DNA of 64,000 bases from Agarophyton chilense (taxonomy: Eukaryota; Rhodophyta; Florideophyceae; Gracilariales; Gracilariaceae), in contig JARGXX010000001.1 of NCBI GenBank assembly GCA_030374765.1, positions 62,001 to 126,000 on the forward strand. The letters run 5' to 3'. Shown here one piece after another: positions 19,687 to 31,260 of this stretch (position 1 is the first letter of the stretch; each line of letters opens with the position of its first letter). The notes under the pieces were generated by a model. It did no database searches and was not told where the DNA came from. It worked only from the letters and a program-made list of their open reading frames with translations. A program made the position numbers and the translations under genes.

Positions 19687-22600
19687 CGCCCCACCCGAAA
19701 CCCCTTCCTCGCCACCACCCCGAAAGATGGCACTCAATTCCCACCTCCCACGAAGATCCCACGCGTTCAGACCGCAGACACCCGCTCCATCCATATCTCA
19801 AACCGCCTTTCCAACAACGTTCCGCTGGTTGAAGAGCACGACTACCATTCCACACACCTCGCTCTGGCCGTACGTTTCGCAGACGCCGCCCACATTCTCC
19901 ACGCTTCTCTTCGCTCCCCTTCTCCCAGCCCTTGCCCACCCGTGAAGCTCCATCCCATCGTCTTTTACATCTCATTAATCGCCACCAAGCTCGGCAAACG
20001 CAAAGCCAACGAACTCATCATCCTTCTCAAGGACCCCGAGTACTCCCAAACACTCATCCAACAGGTAACCTTCGTCTCCAACTGCCTTCAACTTCATTCC
20101 AAACTATTCGGGGACACTTTCGGCTCCATCGGCTTCAAATCCACAACCGTTTGTCACAATCCCTCAAACATCACTGCAACTCTCTACCTCAAAAACCCCC
20201 GTCCATGTCCTTTTCCAGCGACTCCGCTACGCCAATCGCGCTAACACCTTCTTCCAACCCTTCAGGTAGTGTTCTTCAGATGGTTCTCCTGCCCACGCTC
20301 ACCCCATGGCTTCAAAACTTGGCACATGTGTCTACCCGGACCTCCAACACCATTTTCTACTCTCAAGACTCAGATGTTATTTGGCACAACGCCGATATCA
20401 CTGGCATGGAATCATTAATTGGCTCCATCCAGCTCTCCTCAGACAAGTCGTCCCCCTCCCTCAAAAGCTCCTCTATCACCTCCTACCACCTTCACATCAC
20501 CCTCCTCAACTTTTCAGACTCCTTCCGCCGCCATTGCATCTCTCGCAACTACACCCTCCTCTGCTACTTCCTCACCTCGATCGACGCCCCTTCCTCCCCA
20601 TCCGACGAGGACTCCATCGAAGGCCACCCTCTTTCTTCAGTCATCAGCCACACTAACCGAATGGAACCCATCCAAGAATCTCTGCAAACCATCTTCGAAC
20701 CCATCGCTGCAGTCGCCCTCAAGGGTTTCCCTTTCCGTGATAAAGACCAGGTCATCCGAAAGTGCTACCCAGTCATCGCAAACTATGCTGCAGACATCTC
20801 TAAAGCAAAAGACATCCTCGCCATCCTACACGGCACAAAATCATCCAAGCCCTGCCACAGATGCCTAACACCTCGCTACGACCTCAACCTCCACCTCACT
20901 TCCTTATCCCCTCGAACCGTTTCTCACACCCGTCACACCAGGTTCACACACGATGCTCTTCTCAAAGATGCTAACGACGCCGAACAATTTCGCCGACCTA
21001 GCGTAGCAAGAACTCTCAGAGACCAGGCAGCATCTCTCCTCCACAAAAACTCCCTCTCCGCGTACCACTCCTTCTTCAAAACATATCCCTTTCCTAACAT
21101 ATCCCCACTCCTCACTCCTTACTCTATCTTCTCCTTCGAACCCCTTCAAAACTTCCATATCGGTATCTCAAAACTCGTCAAACTGGAATCCATCAAACGC
21201 TTGAAGTCCGACAGCCCCGTCACCACTGTGGCGTCCTTCAGAGCCTCCTCGAAATCCTTCAAAGCCTCCTCGAAATCCTTCAAATCCATCCGAAGCTCCC
21301 TTCTCACCCACGCGAACAACATCCTCGCAGATATCAAAGTCATCTTTTCCGCACCCTGATTGCACATCGACTTTTTCACACCGGACAAGGATACATCCCT
21401 AAACGGTTTCCTCACAACGGATGGCATCAAAGGCATGATCGATGCAAAAGACTACCGCGCTGTCGATATGGTCTTCCCCTTCATAGGTGCTTTTCTCGAC
21501 CGTTGTTGCGGTGAAATTGACACAGCTCCCATCACCTCCATCTTCACGGCATACGCAGACCTCTTCACCACCGCACTCTACCACAACCTCACCTCAGAAT
21601 GGAGCGACCAACGACTTTGCGAACTCCAAGAACTCAGCAATCACTTCAATTCTCTCTGCGTCTCCCTCCTCGCCCCTTTTCAAGCGTCTCACATCGGAAC
21701 ACTCAAGTTCCGCCTTCTAGACCATACCATTGCTGACATTGAACTATACGGAGGTCTTCAATTCACTGTCGCCGGCATCTACTAACACGCATACCCCTTC
21801 TTCAAAAACCACTACCGAAGCACATCCCGAAGATCTTCAACCGCTCCCAGAGAAACAATCGACGCAATTCAACTCACTGAAGGCTTCCCAAACTCAACCT
21901 CCATTCCCCACCACATTTCCTCCTCCTCAAACTCCTCCTTCTGTCTTGCTCGATGGCTTTCCATGGTCCGTGACGGTAGCACCATCCTCTTCCGCGACAT
22001 CATCACCGCAACGAAGTACCTCCGTGCAAACCAAACCTGCTCAAATGCCTCTCTCTCAAACATCTTCACCTCTTTTACCCTCTCTTTCATCACCCCAATC
22101 TCACGCGACGCCATTTCACCCTTTCACGACCTGTGCCTCGAAGCTCTCGTACTCTCTTCCTCTTCCCTGTCTCTCTCCTCTCTTACCTTCTCCCTCGTCA
22201 ACTCTGCCTTCATCCACAGCGGGTTCACCACCATCTCGCAAGACGTCGACCAAACATTCAACTGCATCCGCTTCAGAGAACCACCAGTCCCCGTCATAAA
22301 GCGCATATTTGCCACCCCAGCCTTCGGTCCTTCCAAACTTCCAAAGTCCTCCCATATTCTCGTCTCCAGTAATCCACCACCTAACTGCAACTTCCCCACT
22401 GTTTGGGTCTGCAAGCTCCTCGCCCTTCTTCGCTTTCCCAAAAATGATGAAGATCCTCACGAACGCAAGTGCGCTTTCGTCCTTTTCTTCGAACGCACAA
22501 CTGCCCTCGATCACGTGGGCCAAACCCTGAAGTGAATCACTCTCCGTTGGGCAACAGACAATGAACGGGACCACACCATCCTCTCCGCTGGAAACAGATT

Positions 22601-22796
22601 CCCACGCTCTGGATCCTATGTTGCACCCTGTTTCGGTGTCCCTCCCTTCTCCACCATCCTCAGTTCCGTCCATCTGGTTCGCAAGAACTACCCAGCACGC
22701 CCTTTCTTCCCGCCCCTCCCCTGACATGAACATCGCTTCTATATCAACAGATTTTACCGCGACCCACGAACGGGAGCTTGTTTTTCTACGAAATAA
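19687..22796 (+). pseudogene. Decayed CACTA/Plavaka-like transposase
   Basis: Coding potential runs through the whole stretch, first in one frame (19687 to about 20244) and then in another to TAA at 22794-22796. The second part holds in-frame stops at 21357, 21783, 22533 and 22722, so it is a pseudogene of roughly 1,000 codons. Transposase features are KCYPVIANYAADISKAKDIL followed by SKPCHRC, the Asp-plus-Cys-pair region of the Tnp2/Plavaka fold. Next comes TLKFRLLDHTIADIELYGG, matching the conserved K-F-H-L-x-H-x-DI-x-G block, and a C-terminal NRFYRDPRT. The minus-strand transposase at 60.4-63.2 kb has the same motif order (GDQPAISK, PCHEC, FHALLHL). Its role would be element excision and insertion. 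Confidence 0.6.
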
Positions 22797-22844
22797 TCAA
22801 CTTAAAACAAATGAAACCCATCTTTGGATTATAAATTTAGAGTA

Positions 22845-25133
22845 ATGCGACGCAAAAAAGCAAACGCAAAGGACAGAAGGCTAATTCGGAGGTCTTGGAA
22901 ACCCAAGCCGCCTGTTACGGCTTCTAGCAGGAACAAGGGGATGCCTAAAACGCGCAGCGGTGCAACGCGGGCGAAGAAGGTAGGAACCCCACCATGGAAG
23001 CCGAAACCTGACGAACGGGTAACTCTGTTGTTGACCACGCCCAGTGGTGAGAAGAAGTTCGTTGGGAAGGCATTTGTAAGGGGTGCGGTTGATGGGACCG
23101 GGGGGGGGCTTACGAGAGATTGGGTGAGAGAGATGCATGGTCACAAACTGGTCGGAAAGGCGAAGGAGGAACTAGTGGTGTTATGAAAGGTTTTGATTCA
23201 GGATGAAAAAGAAATGGATTACCGTTATTCATTCAAAACCACAGATACCGTACCGAAAAGTCTGGGAGATATGGAGAGCAACTCTTACTATTGCTGGGAC
23301 GTGAAAAAGATGAAACGTTATGGTGGCGAAATGGCGACTCTTTCACTGAAGCCGTCCTCCGCTCCGTCTGTAACTCCATCCAAGAAGCCCTCCGCTTAGT
23401 CGGTGATGGTTAACAGCCCAGTGGAGGCGAGAACGATCCCTGAGCTTATCAGCTTGAGCGACGACAAGGACGATCAGGTACACCGCGCAACTTTGCGTCC
23501 CAGTTTCAAGACGATTATCACCAGCGGGCAGGCCGAGGTTGTGACATTGAGGGGTTCAAGAAAAGGACACAGCGCGTCTCCGAGAAAGTAACCTTTGAAT
23601 ATCGCCGGGGGCAGTGGACTAAGAACTCTACAAACACAGTCCCCGGAGACTTCTGTTTTGCCAAAACCGAAGGCTTTGGCGATGGCTGCGATCACTGGTG
23701 GAGATGGAGGTCAGAGCCGAGCAGTGTATCAGGCTGAAGTGGCAGAAGCTATTGTGGAGGGGGTAAGCAGAGCCCCGATGTAAGTAGAGTACGCACAGCT
23801 CCCTGTTTAGGAAGGAGAGGGCAATGATTATGGTGAGGTGAAGTTCGTGCGATCGATGGTATTGGCTACGGAGGCAGAGTTTCAATTGTTCGAAAACGGA
23901 GATTAGCCGCCTCCTGATAATATCCACGAGAGTCTACTGGATTCGGACTTCAACCTGAACGACTACACATACGACACGTATGTCGTGGACACTCGCCTTA
24001 TCAAGATTCCGGATAACGGTGCGCGAGAGGTCAACCCAGTCCACAAGTAAGAAGTTCAGGAGCAAATTGAGCTCTACGGAAGCTTGGGGTCCGTTGGAAA
24101 TGTGAGTGTAACGATTTTGGGTCCGAAGAAGGTAAAGGACAAATGGTTCGAGGGGAATCAAATCGTCGTGGAAGGTAGTTTGGCGGATGGCTAACATCGC
24201 TTGATTTTGAACCTCGAACGCATGGAGGGGAATGCCAAAGTCCGAGGTATCCTGCGCCAGCTAAGGTTATCGTTCTGGAGAAGGAAAGATGGGCCGCCAA
24301 TGACCATGGCTGCTGTGATACCCATTGAAAATGAGCTCAACGATACGCTTGCTGCGGCATTGGTGATGTCATTTCGAGACAAACTCCATTCCAATCAGTC
24401 GTTTATGCGAACTCTTCAGAACGTGGACTTGAAGAAAGTGACGCTCACAATGCTTCGTAGTGCAATGTTGAAGCGCAAAATTATAGGGTCAACGGACGCG
24501 AATAAAAAATTGCGCTCGGTGGACCTCGGTTTGCAAATGTATCTGGTAAAGGACTTTATGACCAGGATGAATGAAATGTGCTTGAAGTATTCTGAGCTGA
24601 GTATTACACATTTTTCGAGTGACACGTTCTTCAAACTGAGAGGGGACGCTATGGATTTCGCGCTGAAACCCCTGAAAAAGCACTACAATGTGCGACGGGC
24701 ATCGAGAAAAACTCCAAAGGGCAGGTTTCAGGACATGAGGTTGCATTTCTTTAGATGTTGCAAGCAGGGCTATGAGCTGTGTAAACATGTGGCGAAGATG
24801 AAGAACATAGGGCTTCCAAACGTGTTCGACAGGCAACTGGAGATAGAAACCCTTACGATTACCGTCCAAGAATAGGTCACCAGACACACTGCGAGACTGA
24901 AAAAGGCGGTCACTCCTGCAATTTGGGAAGAGAAGATATCGAAGAGGCTCACGCATCTGAAGAAGAAACTCGGAACATCGTTTGATGTGGTCGTTCAACC
25001 TCCTGCTCCGGCCCCTGTTCTTTCTGCTGCATCTTCTATGCCTGTAACTCTTCCGACCCCGCAAGGGCAAGCTGTGTCCAAGAGATTTCTGGAGGCTAGC
25101 ATCCGAGGTTCAATAAGGAGAGTTAGTGATTAG
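22845..25133 (+). pseudogene. Second protein of the 9.3-kb transposon, unrecognised, interrupted
   Basis: From ATG 22845 to TAG 25131-25133 one frame carries protein-like sequence over about 760 codons, interrupted by roughly eight stops (the first a TGA at 23184, the last a TAG at 24873) without an obvious frameshift. The N-terminus is very basic (RRKKANAKDRR). The middle is acidic and hydrophilic. The best-preserved piece (24201-24875, 224 residues) is Lys/Leu-rich with LNDTLAAALVMSFRDKL and FFRCCKQGYELCKHV. The C-terminus is a helix plus a Pro/Ala/Val linker. I do not recognise a domain. By position it could be a TnpA-like DNA-binding accessory protein. Confidence 0.45.
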
Positions 25134-27216
25134 AAGTACTTTTCAATAATGGAGAGCAGTGAAATACATTGAAAACGAAGCACTGTTCCAATTCAAGTTG
25201 GTTTACAAAGCGCTTAGAGGCTAGGTGCCGTTCCCTTCAATCCTCATTCATAACTACGATCTATAACGTTATCCGCTTCTCTTCTTGACATGAGTACATC
25301 GCTCTACACCATCTGCTTTGTTTTCTGTACCTTTCCTCTTCCCTTCAGTCACCGGCAAAAAAATTACAGTCGCATCGGCTTGTCCACCTGCTCCGACCTG
25401 GTCACCGCTCATTCCGGCCGTCCTGTCCGCCAGCTGCCCCTGAATATAAACTACCTCCATGAACTGCTTGTCGAGCTCATATACTCTATGTTGCAGATCA
25501 TTTTGATTTTGATTCAGAAGAATGAATGTATTTGGATACATGACGAAGGTGTGGGAGGTCACGCAGTACGAGTGGGTTGTCCAAGGATTGGGAGTCAGAG
25601 TAGTTTGGGTGCAGTAGCTGGTCGATATGGGTCATTTCTGCTTTCCATGCATTGGTTAGAATAGTACAGGCCCCTAATCATGTGAGTTTTTGGTGTCCTT
25701 TGCAGAATTCGAGCTTCAAGCAATTGTTAAAACTGAGGAAAGTTTTGTGAGGGAGAATGTTAAAGTCGAAGGTGGCTGAGACGTCATGGTGGAGGAGGAT
25801 GTGTCATTGGGAGTGAGAGTGTGCGAAGACCAATTTTAGAGCTGAGAGATGAATTGTGGTCTTTTTGATTGGAAAGGGCGCGAGAAAGAGGGTGTAGTTG
25901 TGTTTTTATGGACATAGAGAGATGTTTATTGAAGTAGAGGAGTGCAAGTAAAACTAACAAGATAGAGGGTATGCCTAGAGCGTTGTTCTACGTGTTGTGA
26001 AGGGGATTTGTTTCATATAAAATATGGGGTAGTGTTACATAAAAAGGAAAGATATGGGAGACAATGTGCTGTAGAGTACAAGTGATGGTAGAGATGCAGA
26101 AGGTGATAGGAGAAGGTGAAGGTGGGTATAAGTACAAGGAAAATTGTTATTTATAATAATGAGGGACGTGGGATGGCTGCCGAGGAAGGAAAAATGAGTT
26201 TGGTCGGTGTTAAAAGCGCAAGTATGAGGCGTAGAAGGGATTAAAATGAATGAGAGAGGAAAGGGCTGACAGAAAATTGAATGGATATGCCGAAAATGGT
26301 AGAACGTTTGGGAATACAAGGTTCGGGGGTGCTTAGATGTGAAATAAAATGGCGGCGAATTGAATGCGTGGGAGCAGTTGTAACGCGTGCCGTGTTGTAT
26401 TGTGGCCGTTTGCGGTCGATCTGTGTTGTCTTTCGAGCTGTGCCGCTGGTTTCGGGCCATGAGAAGCGACTGTAGCAGGTAACGCGCCGCTGGGAAGAGT
26501 TCTTTGCGGTGAAGAGAATGCGTAGGAGGATGAGAGTTGGAGGTAGTGGTTGTGTTGTGAGGTAGGGCGATGGGGAAGGTGGTGAAAGGATATATGTGCG
26601 TGGGATATTAGAGATAATGACGGCGTATGCGGTGACGACATCTGCGGGTTGAGGTAGGAGGAAGAGAGTTCTGAGGCGAAGCTATGGAGGTGGAGGATTA
26701 GAGGGGTGTTTCGGAGAAGAGCGGTGGACGGCGGGGTTGAGATGTCACTCGTGTGGGTGGGTGGTGGAAGTTGAGAATTGGGAGGTTAAGTGGTACGAGT
26801 TCTGGAGCTCGGAGTAGGGGGGTTGATGGGGAAGAGAAGAAGGAGGAGGAAGGGTTTGTAGAGCGGATTGCGTGGAGTGGGCAGGAGGATGAGGGGTGCA
26901 AGCGCAGGGAGGACGAGACCAGGTCGTATTATGGATGGTGGTTTTGGGAGGTATCATTCTGATATGGGTAGGTGTGAGGATATTTGAGCCAGACTGTTGT
27001 CATTCACATCTAGCGCTTGGCATCCAAACATAGGCGGTAAACTAGCAAGTGCTCCTGCTTTCGTATCCCATTCATAATGTGTAGGATTTTGAGAAAGAAT
27101 CAAAAGTCAAAAGTAGCTGGCGCTCTAAAACATAAACAGAAATTGCCTCTACATCCGCGATACGTCATGTTTCGCAGAATTTTTGCCGCATATCTTGCCG
27201 CACACTAAACTAGCAG
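25134..27216. other. G-rich right subterminal region of the 9.3-kb transposon
   Basis: There is no gene here. The plus strand is strongly purine/G-rich, mirroring the C-rich left subterminal zone at 18.7-19.6 kb. Frames are low-complexity Ser/Pro/His shadows. Confidence 0.5.
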
Positions 27217-27271
27217 CTAATACTAGCTCTTCGAGAACACAGACGTTAGCTCTTCGCTGATCTAGTATTAG
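27217..27271. repeat. Right terminal repeat, palindromic
   Basis: CTAATACTAG at 27217-27226 is the exact reverse complement of 27262-27271, enclosing the inverted copy (27223-27245) of the left-end sequence. Both element ends can therefore fold as hairpins. Confidence 0.75.
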
Positions 27272-27289
27272 TTAGAAAGAATTTAGTAG

Positions 27290-28320
27290 AAAGTGAGGCG
27301 GAAGTCAAGTACAGCCCCACGGGGCCACGTGGCGAGAAGCGCCACCGTCAGTCGGTTTGCTGATGAGATATATATCTTTACCAAGCATGGTCACCCTTGT
27401 TACTATTGTAAAGACAAGCACCTAGTAGACTACTTTTGGTTTCTACAGACGACCATAAAAGTAAGTATAGTTTTCTTACGGTTTACCAGACCCACGTGCG
27501 CTGTGCATCACCGTCTACCAAAGTAGTCTCAGTACGCCCGCCGTTCCCGTTGCACTCTTCAGTGGCTGTTGCTGCCACACCTCACAGGTTTTTCCATCTT
27601 CTCCTCCTAGGTCGAGCCCTTGCGCGCTCCCGGGAACCCTTTGGTATTATACCGCCGCTACCATTTTTGTTTATATCACATTTTGGTCTCCCGACATAAA
27701 TTTCGGTGTTCCCCACGTATGGAATTTAAAGGAAAGATTTGGTGTTGAATACGTACAGTTTGGTGAGGGAGTCACTGAAATAGCAACTGCTGACTCATTT
27801 GTTTATCCCAATGGACAAATCATCGAAAAACTCACCGGGACGAGTCACTAGGGCGCCCAGTGCACCAGTTGGTGGTTTCCCCCACGGGGAGGACTCGCAC
27901 AATTAATCCTGCACAACCGGTAGGAACTTCTTCGGAAGCCGAGAACCACTCAGGTCGATACAACTGGACGAAAGACAGAAGTTCCCTCGACAGAAGCCCG
28001 AAAAACTGTAGTATTCTACTATGTCGGGGAATCCGATAGGTTGGTTTTTCGCGAAGTTGCGGTTGGAACTCATAAGTGAGTGTTATCATCAGCATTGTCT
28101 TTTGAAACGGCATCCCGCATAGGATGCCTAGAGGCAGAATGTCTTAGTGGAACACGTGGCGTCATGGGTCGAGTGGCTTACGACGGCGCGCACATAGTTG
28201 CGACCCTTCCTAGGGGAATGCCATATTGGCAACGGCGCATGTAGTGGCGATCCACGTGGAGGGCTTTACTACCCTTTGTAGCTAGACGTCCATTAAGAAC
28301 CACACCCATACAGTGGTTTG
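27290..28320 (+). mobile_element. LTR-retroelement remnant with gag-like fragment (fossil)
   Basis: A coding-like remnant with several breaks. It starts with a possible zinc-knuckle-like piece (PCYYCKDKHLVDY) and continues with protein-like but degraded sequence to about 28.3 kb. It is followed by an AT-rich TATA-like stretch and a strong hairpin. The gag/LTR reading rests on the knuckle-like motif and context only. It looks old. Confidence 0.3.
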
Positions 28321-28362
28321 GCTAAGTTGCTGACCACTGGGTATTATTTATATATTTATTTG

Positions 28363-28409
28363 GGCACTCACCCTGGCACACAGTATATAGTGTACCAGAG
28401 GTGAGCGCC
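28363..28409. repeat. Hairpin with GGTGAGCGCC arm
   Basis: An inverted repeat of about 19-20 bp (two mismatches and one indel) folds around a central AGTATATA. Its outer arm CTCACC/GGTGAGCGCC is shared with a hairpin at 56675-56716. Confidence 0.7.
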
Positions 28410-29557
28410 GACTCCAAGTAAAGTAGACAACATGGGCATCATGACTATTTTGTTCCTCGCTTAGGATTCCTTAACCGGAGATCCGGACGAGCTATAATAG
28501 ATAGTCAGCTCCCAACCACTTCACGAGCCGTCTCGTACCTACGTTCCATCAACGCTTTACAGTTGCACTGTTCACCCTCGCTGGCGAGGAGTGGCCTTAC
28601 ACCCCACTTCCAGCTCGCTGGTGTTGTAGCTCTACCACCCCTTTTCCTTCGCCGCAAGCGACCCATCGGCAGTCCGAACGCTGTCGCAGGTGTCGGCTCT
28701 CTCCGTTAGAGCGGATACTACACATCGGCACCGCAATTGAACATGCGTTTCTCAAGAAGTGCTCCAACATTAATCTCTAATTCCATAAGGGACCCGTGAC
28801 CGCTGTACTATTCTCATGATAGCAATCTAGCAATCAAGTCGCAATGAACTGCGTATGTCTTGGTATCGATGGAAAGGCATTGTTTTCTGAACGTTTGCTT
28901 GTCCACAGAACATCTTTCTGCTCCAATAATCGTTGATACGGTTCATTCGTGAAAGAGAGGCTGCTGTTTCTAGGCCAAGAAAGGCTCTAAGCTCTATAGG
29001 TGTGAGAGTTCTTTTCTATCGTTTGAGAAGATCTTTGTTTGTCCAAGCTTTTATACATTCTATGAATGAATTGTTAAGGAAAAAATTTGTAAGTCTTCAG
29101 TCCTTTTGCTAGCTGTGTAGGGCTCGTTGCACAATACCAATTTTCAAAATTTAAAGACCAGCTCTGGATGTCCACTTTTGACAGTTTGGCCATTTTTTGA
29201 CGTAATTGACATCCACGAAAAGTAGTAAACTAATGTCAAAGCATTCATACATTTCTTATTGTTCCGTGCTAAGATATTTCTCATTTCAATCAGCATGCAT
29301 AAACTCGGTGCCTGAATCATCGGGCGACAGAACGAAATGTCGTACAATCACCTCTGGGGTATGCTACAAAGGTCAGACCTTTTGCCACTATACGACACGA
29401 AACTGTTGTTGTCAGCGTTGGTACTGGTTTGCATAATTTGGTCATGAAACTGTTTCTATGTTTGACCGTTCTGCAAGGACCCACCCTGAAGTGTTACGGT
29501 AGCCCAATGAACAAAAAGAAAGCGTGTTCCAAATACCAAAAAAATCTGTTCGGCGTA
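28410..29557. other. Intergenic, repeat-like debris
   Basis: No gene or RNA was recognised. The first part is GC-rich and resembles LTR/leader debris; the rest is AT-rich. Confidence 0.35.
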
Positions 29558-30837
29558 AAGTCTGTTTCAAAAACATATCCCTTGCAATTTTTTTTTCGTA
29601 AAATGCCTTTTCGACTACAGTACACTCAATAAAAACAACACATGAAAAATATCAAGTCAAAATACTGTTTCAAAAACATATCCTTTCATCCGTCATATTC
29701 TTTATAGCGCGCTTTCAGTAGTTTATTTTCGCTTTTTCAACCCGAATGAAACTTATAGAGCGCCTATATTCGGTTAGAAATGAATTAAAATTAGAGATAA
29801 TGTTGTCACAGTATTTTTTGATACCTATTTTTGAGTAAGAAACTGTATTGAACAGTCTAATTTACCGATAAACCATCATATCTAGCACTTTATGCGTGTT
29901 TTTAACAAAGTGTACATCAGAAAGTCATCATGGGAGGTCCATGCCAGTCATATTTAAACGAGTCATGTACTGTTTCTTAACATTTGACTCTTTTACAAGC
30001 CCAATGTCCTGCTAAAACCCCTTATTTAATTCATACTTAAAGTAGAAAAAAGTAGCACATAACTTTCTAACACTTTATCACAACGTTTTTAGGTCATTAT
30101 AGCTTTAAAAAACTCTATTCCAGTTGGCGTTTCTTAAGGTTTGCCATCTAAAACAATCTCGGATGTTTAACAAAAACAATTTCTTACAAGAATCAAATTT
30201 GTTTTGCAATTATCGTGTTAATAAAAGTTATAGAAATATGGTCCGTCCATGTTCACTTTTTCTGTCCAAAGAAATATCTTGTTTTCGTACTCTTTTTTAA
30301 TGATCCTTTTCTAAGGAACACAACGCACGTTTTCCTTTATGGTGCGTTTTCAAAAGAAGACTTCTTTTTTGTTGCATTGTTTAACCAATTGTCACTTTTT
30401 GCTTTGCCTCATATTTTAGAACATTTTACATTCAAATACAGTTTTGTTGTAATTATTTTTGCACCCTGACGTATCACAGCACTGATAACGCTTACTTCTA
30501 CGTGTTTTGTTGTTAGAAAAGAATGCGGTATGGCTCAAGCATTGCTTGAATTTATACCAAACAGTTTTTTTTGTATTAATTTTTTGTTTTTGGGCTTTTA
30601 TTAGTTTTTGGGCTATAAAAGTTGGGACCATGCCTTTGTGGTCCAAATTAATATTTTTCATATGCTTTTGGAGAGATAAAGGTACACAAGTCATAATGGG
30701 GCTCTATATCGTATAAAGATATGTTTAAGAAACAAGGTTTCTGACTTGGAAAGGTTTTATTCGTTGAGAAATTGGTTCTACAGTACAGAAAAGGCAATTT
30801 TCGGCCCGCTTTTAGGAAGGGATATATGTAAACGCCA
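29558..30837. mobile_element. Decayed Tc1-like element with IR/DR ends
   Basis: At 29558 a TA is followed by AAGTCTGTTTCAAAAACA, nearly the same end as the Tc1-like element at 32816. A second copy of the repeat lies about 100 bp inside (about 29663). On the right, degraded reverse copies occur near 30718 and 30820, again about 102 bp apart. Total length (1.28 kb) equals that of the other element. No transposase frame survives. The family call rests on the ends and spacing. Confidence 0.55.
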
Positions 30838-31260
30838 TATCCATTCAAATTTAGTTTGAAGACACAACGCGGGTGGCTTTAACCCAAGGGGACACAAGTA
30901 GTAGATATGCTCTCGAGAGTACCAGCCCAGGATAGGGCAAAGAAAAGAAGTCAATGAAATTCGACAGAATGAGTGAGTGTAATGAATAGGGAGTGCGAAT
31001 GATAAGATGACCAATAAATATATGGCAAGCAGAGGCGAAAGAATAAAGGTGTGATGTAATAAATGAAATGTGTGAAGGCGTATACCACGATTTGAAGACT
31101 GGGTTTATATATCGCAAACGTTCTAGAAAATAGTATTGATTTTTTTTCTGACGCCGGCACGATGACGACGAATTTTATAATGAAATCGGAGATAGTGGGC
31201 TTCGGGAAAGTTTATATCGCATACAGGGCATCAGACGTCGGTGTCTTTGTAATAAGCGCG
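30838..31260. other. Intergenic between Tc1 relic and zinc-finger gene
   Basis: AT-rich with no recognised gene. It would hold the 3' UTR of the minus-strand zinc-finger gene. Confidence 0.35.

Larger units (their letters stand above)
18011..27271 (+). mobile_element. 9.3-kb decayed DNA transposon, CACTA/Plavaka-like
   Basis: Two inverted copies of a 23-bp sequence bound this region: 18018-18040 and 27223-27245 agree at 21 of 23 positions when one is reverse-complemented. Inside are a transposase-like frame (about 19.7-22.8 kb) and a second long coding frame (22.8-25.1 kb), both on the plus strand. The subterminal zones are gene-free and strongly strand-biased: C-rich on the plus strand on the left, G-rich on the right. 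Length, two plus-strand genes and the transposase motifs suit the CACTA/Plavaka group. Ends starting CACTA are not seen, so the superfamily call is tentative. Confidence 0.65.
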
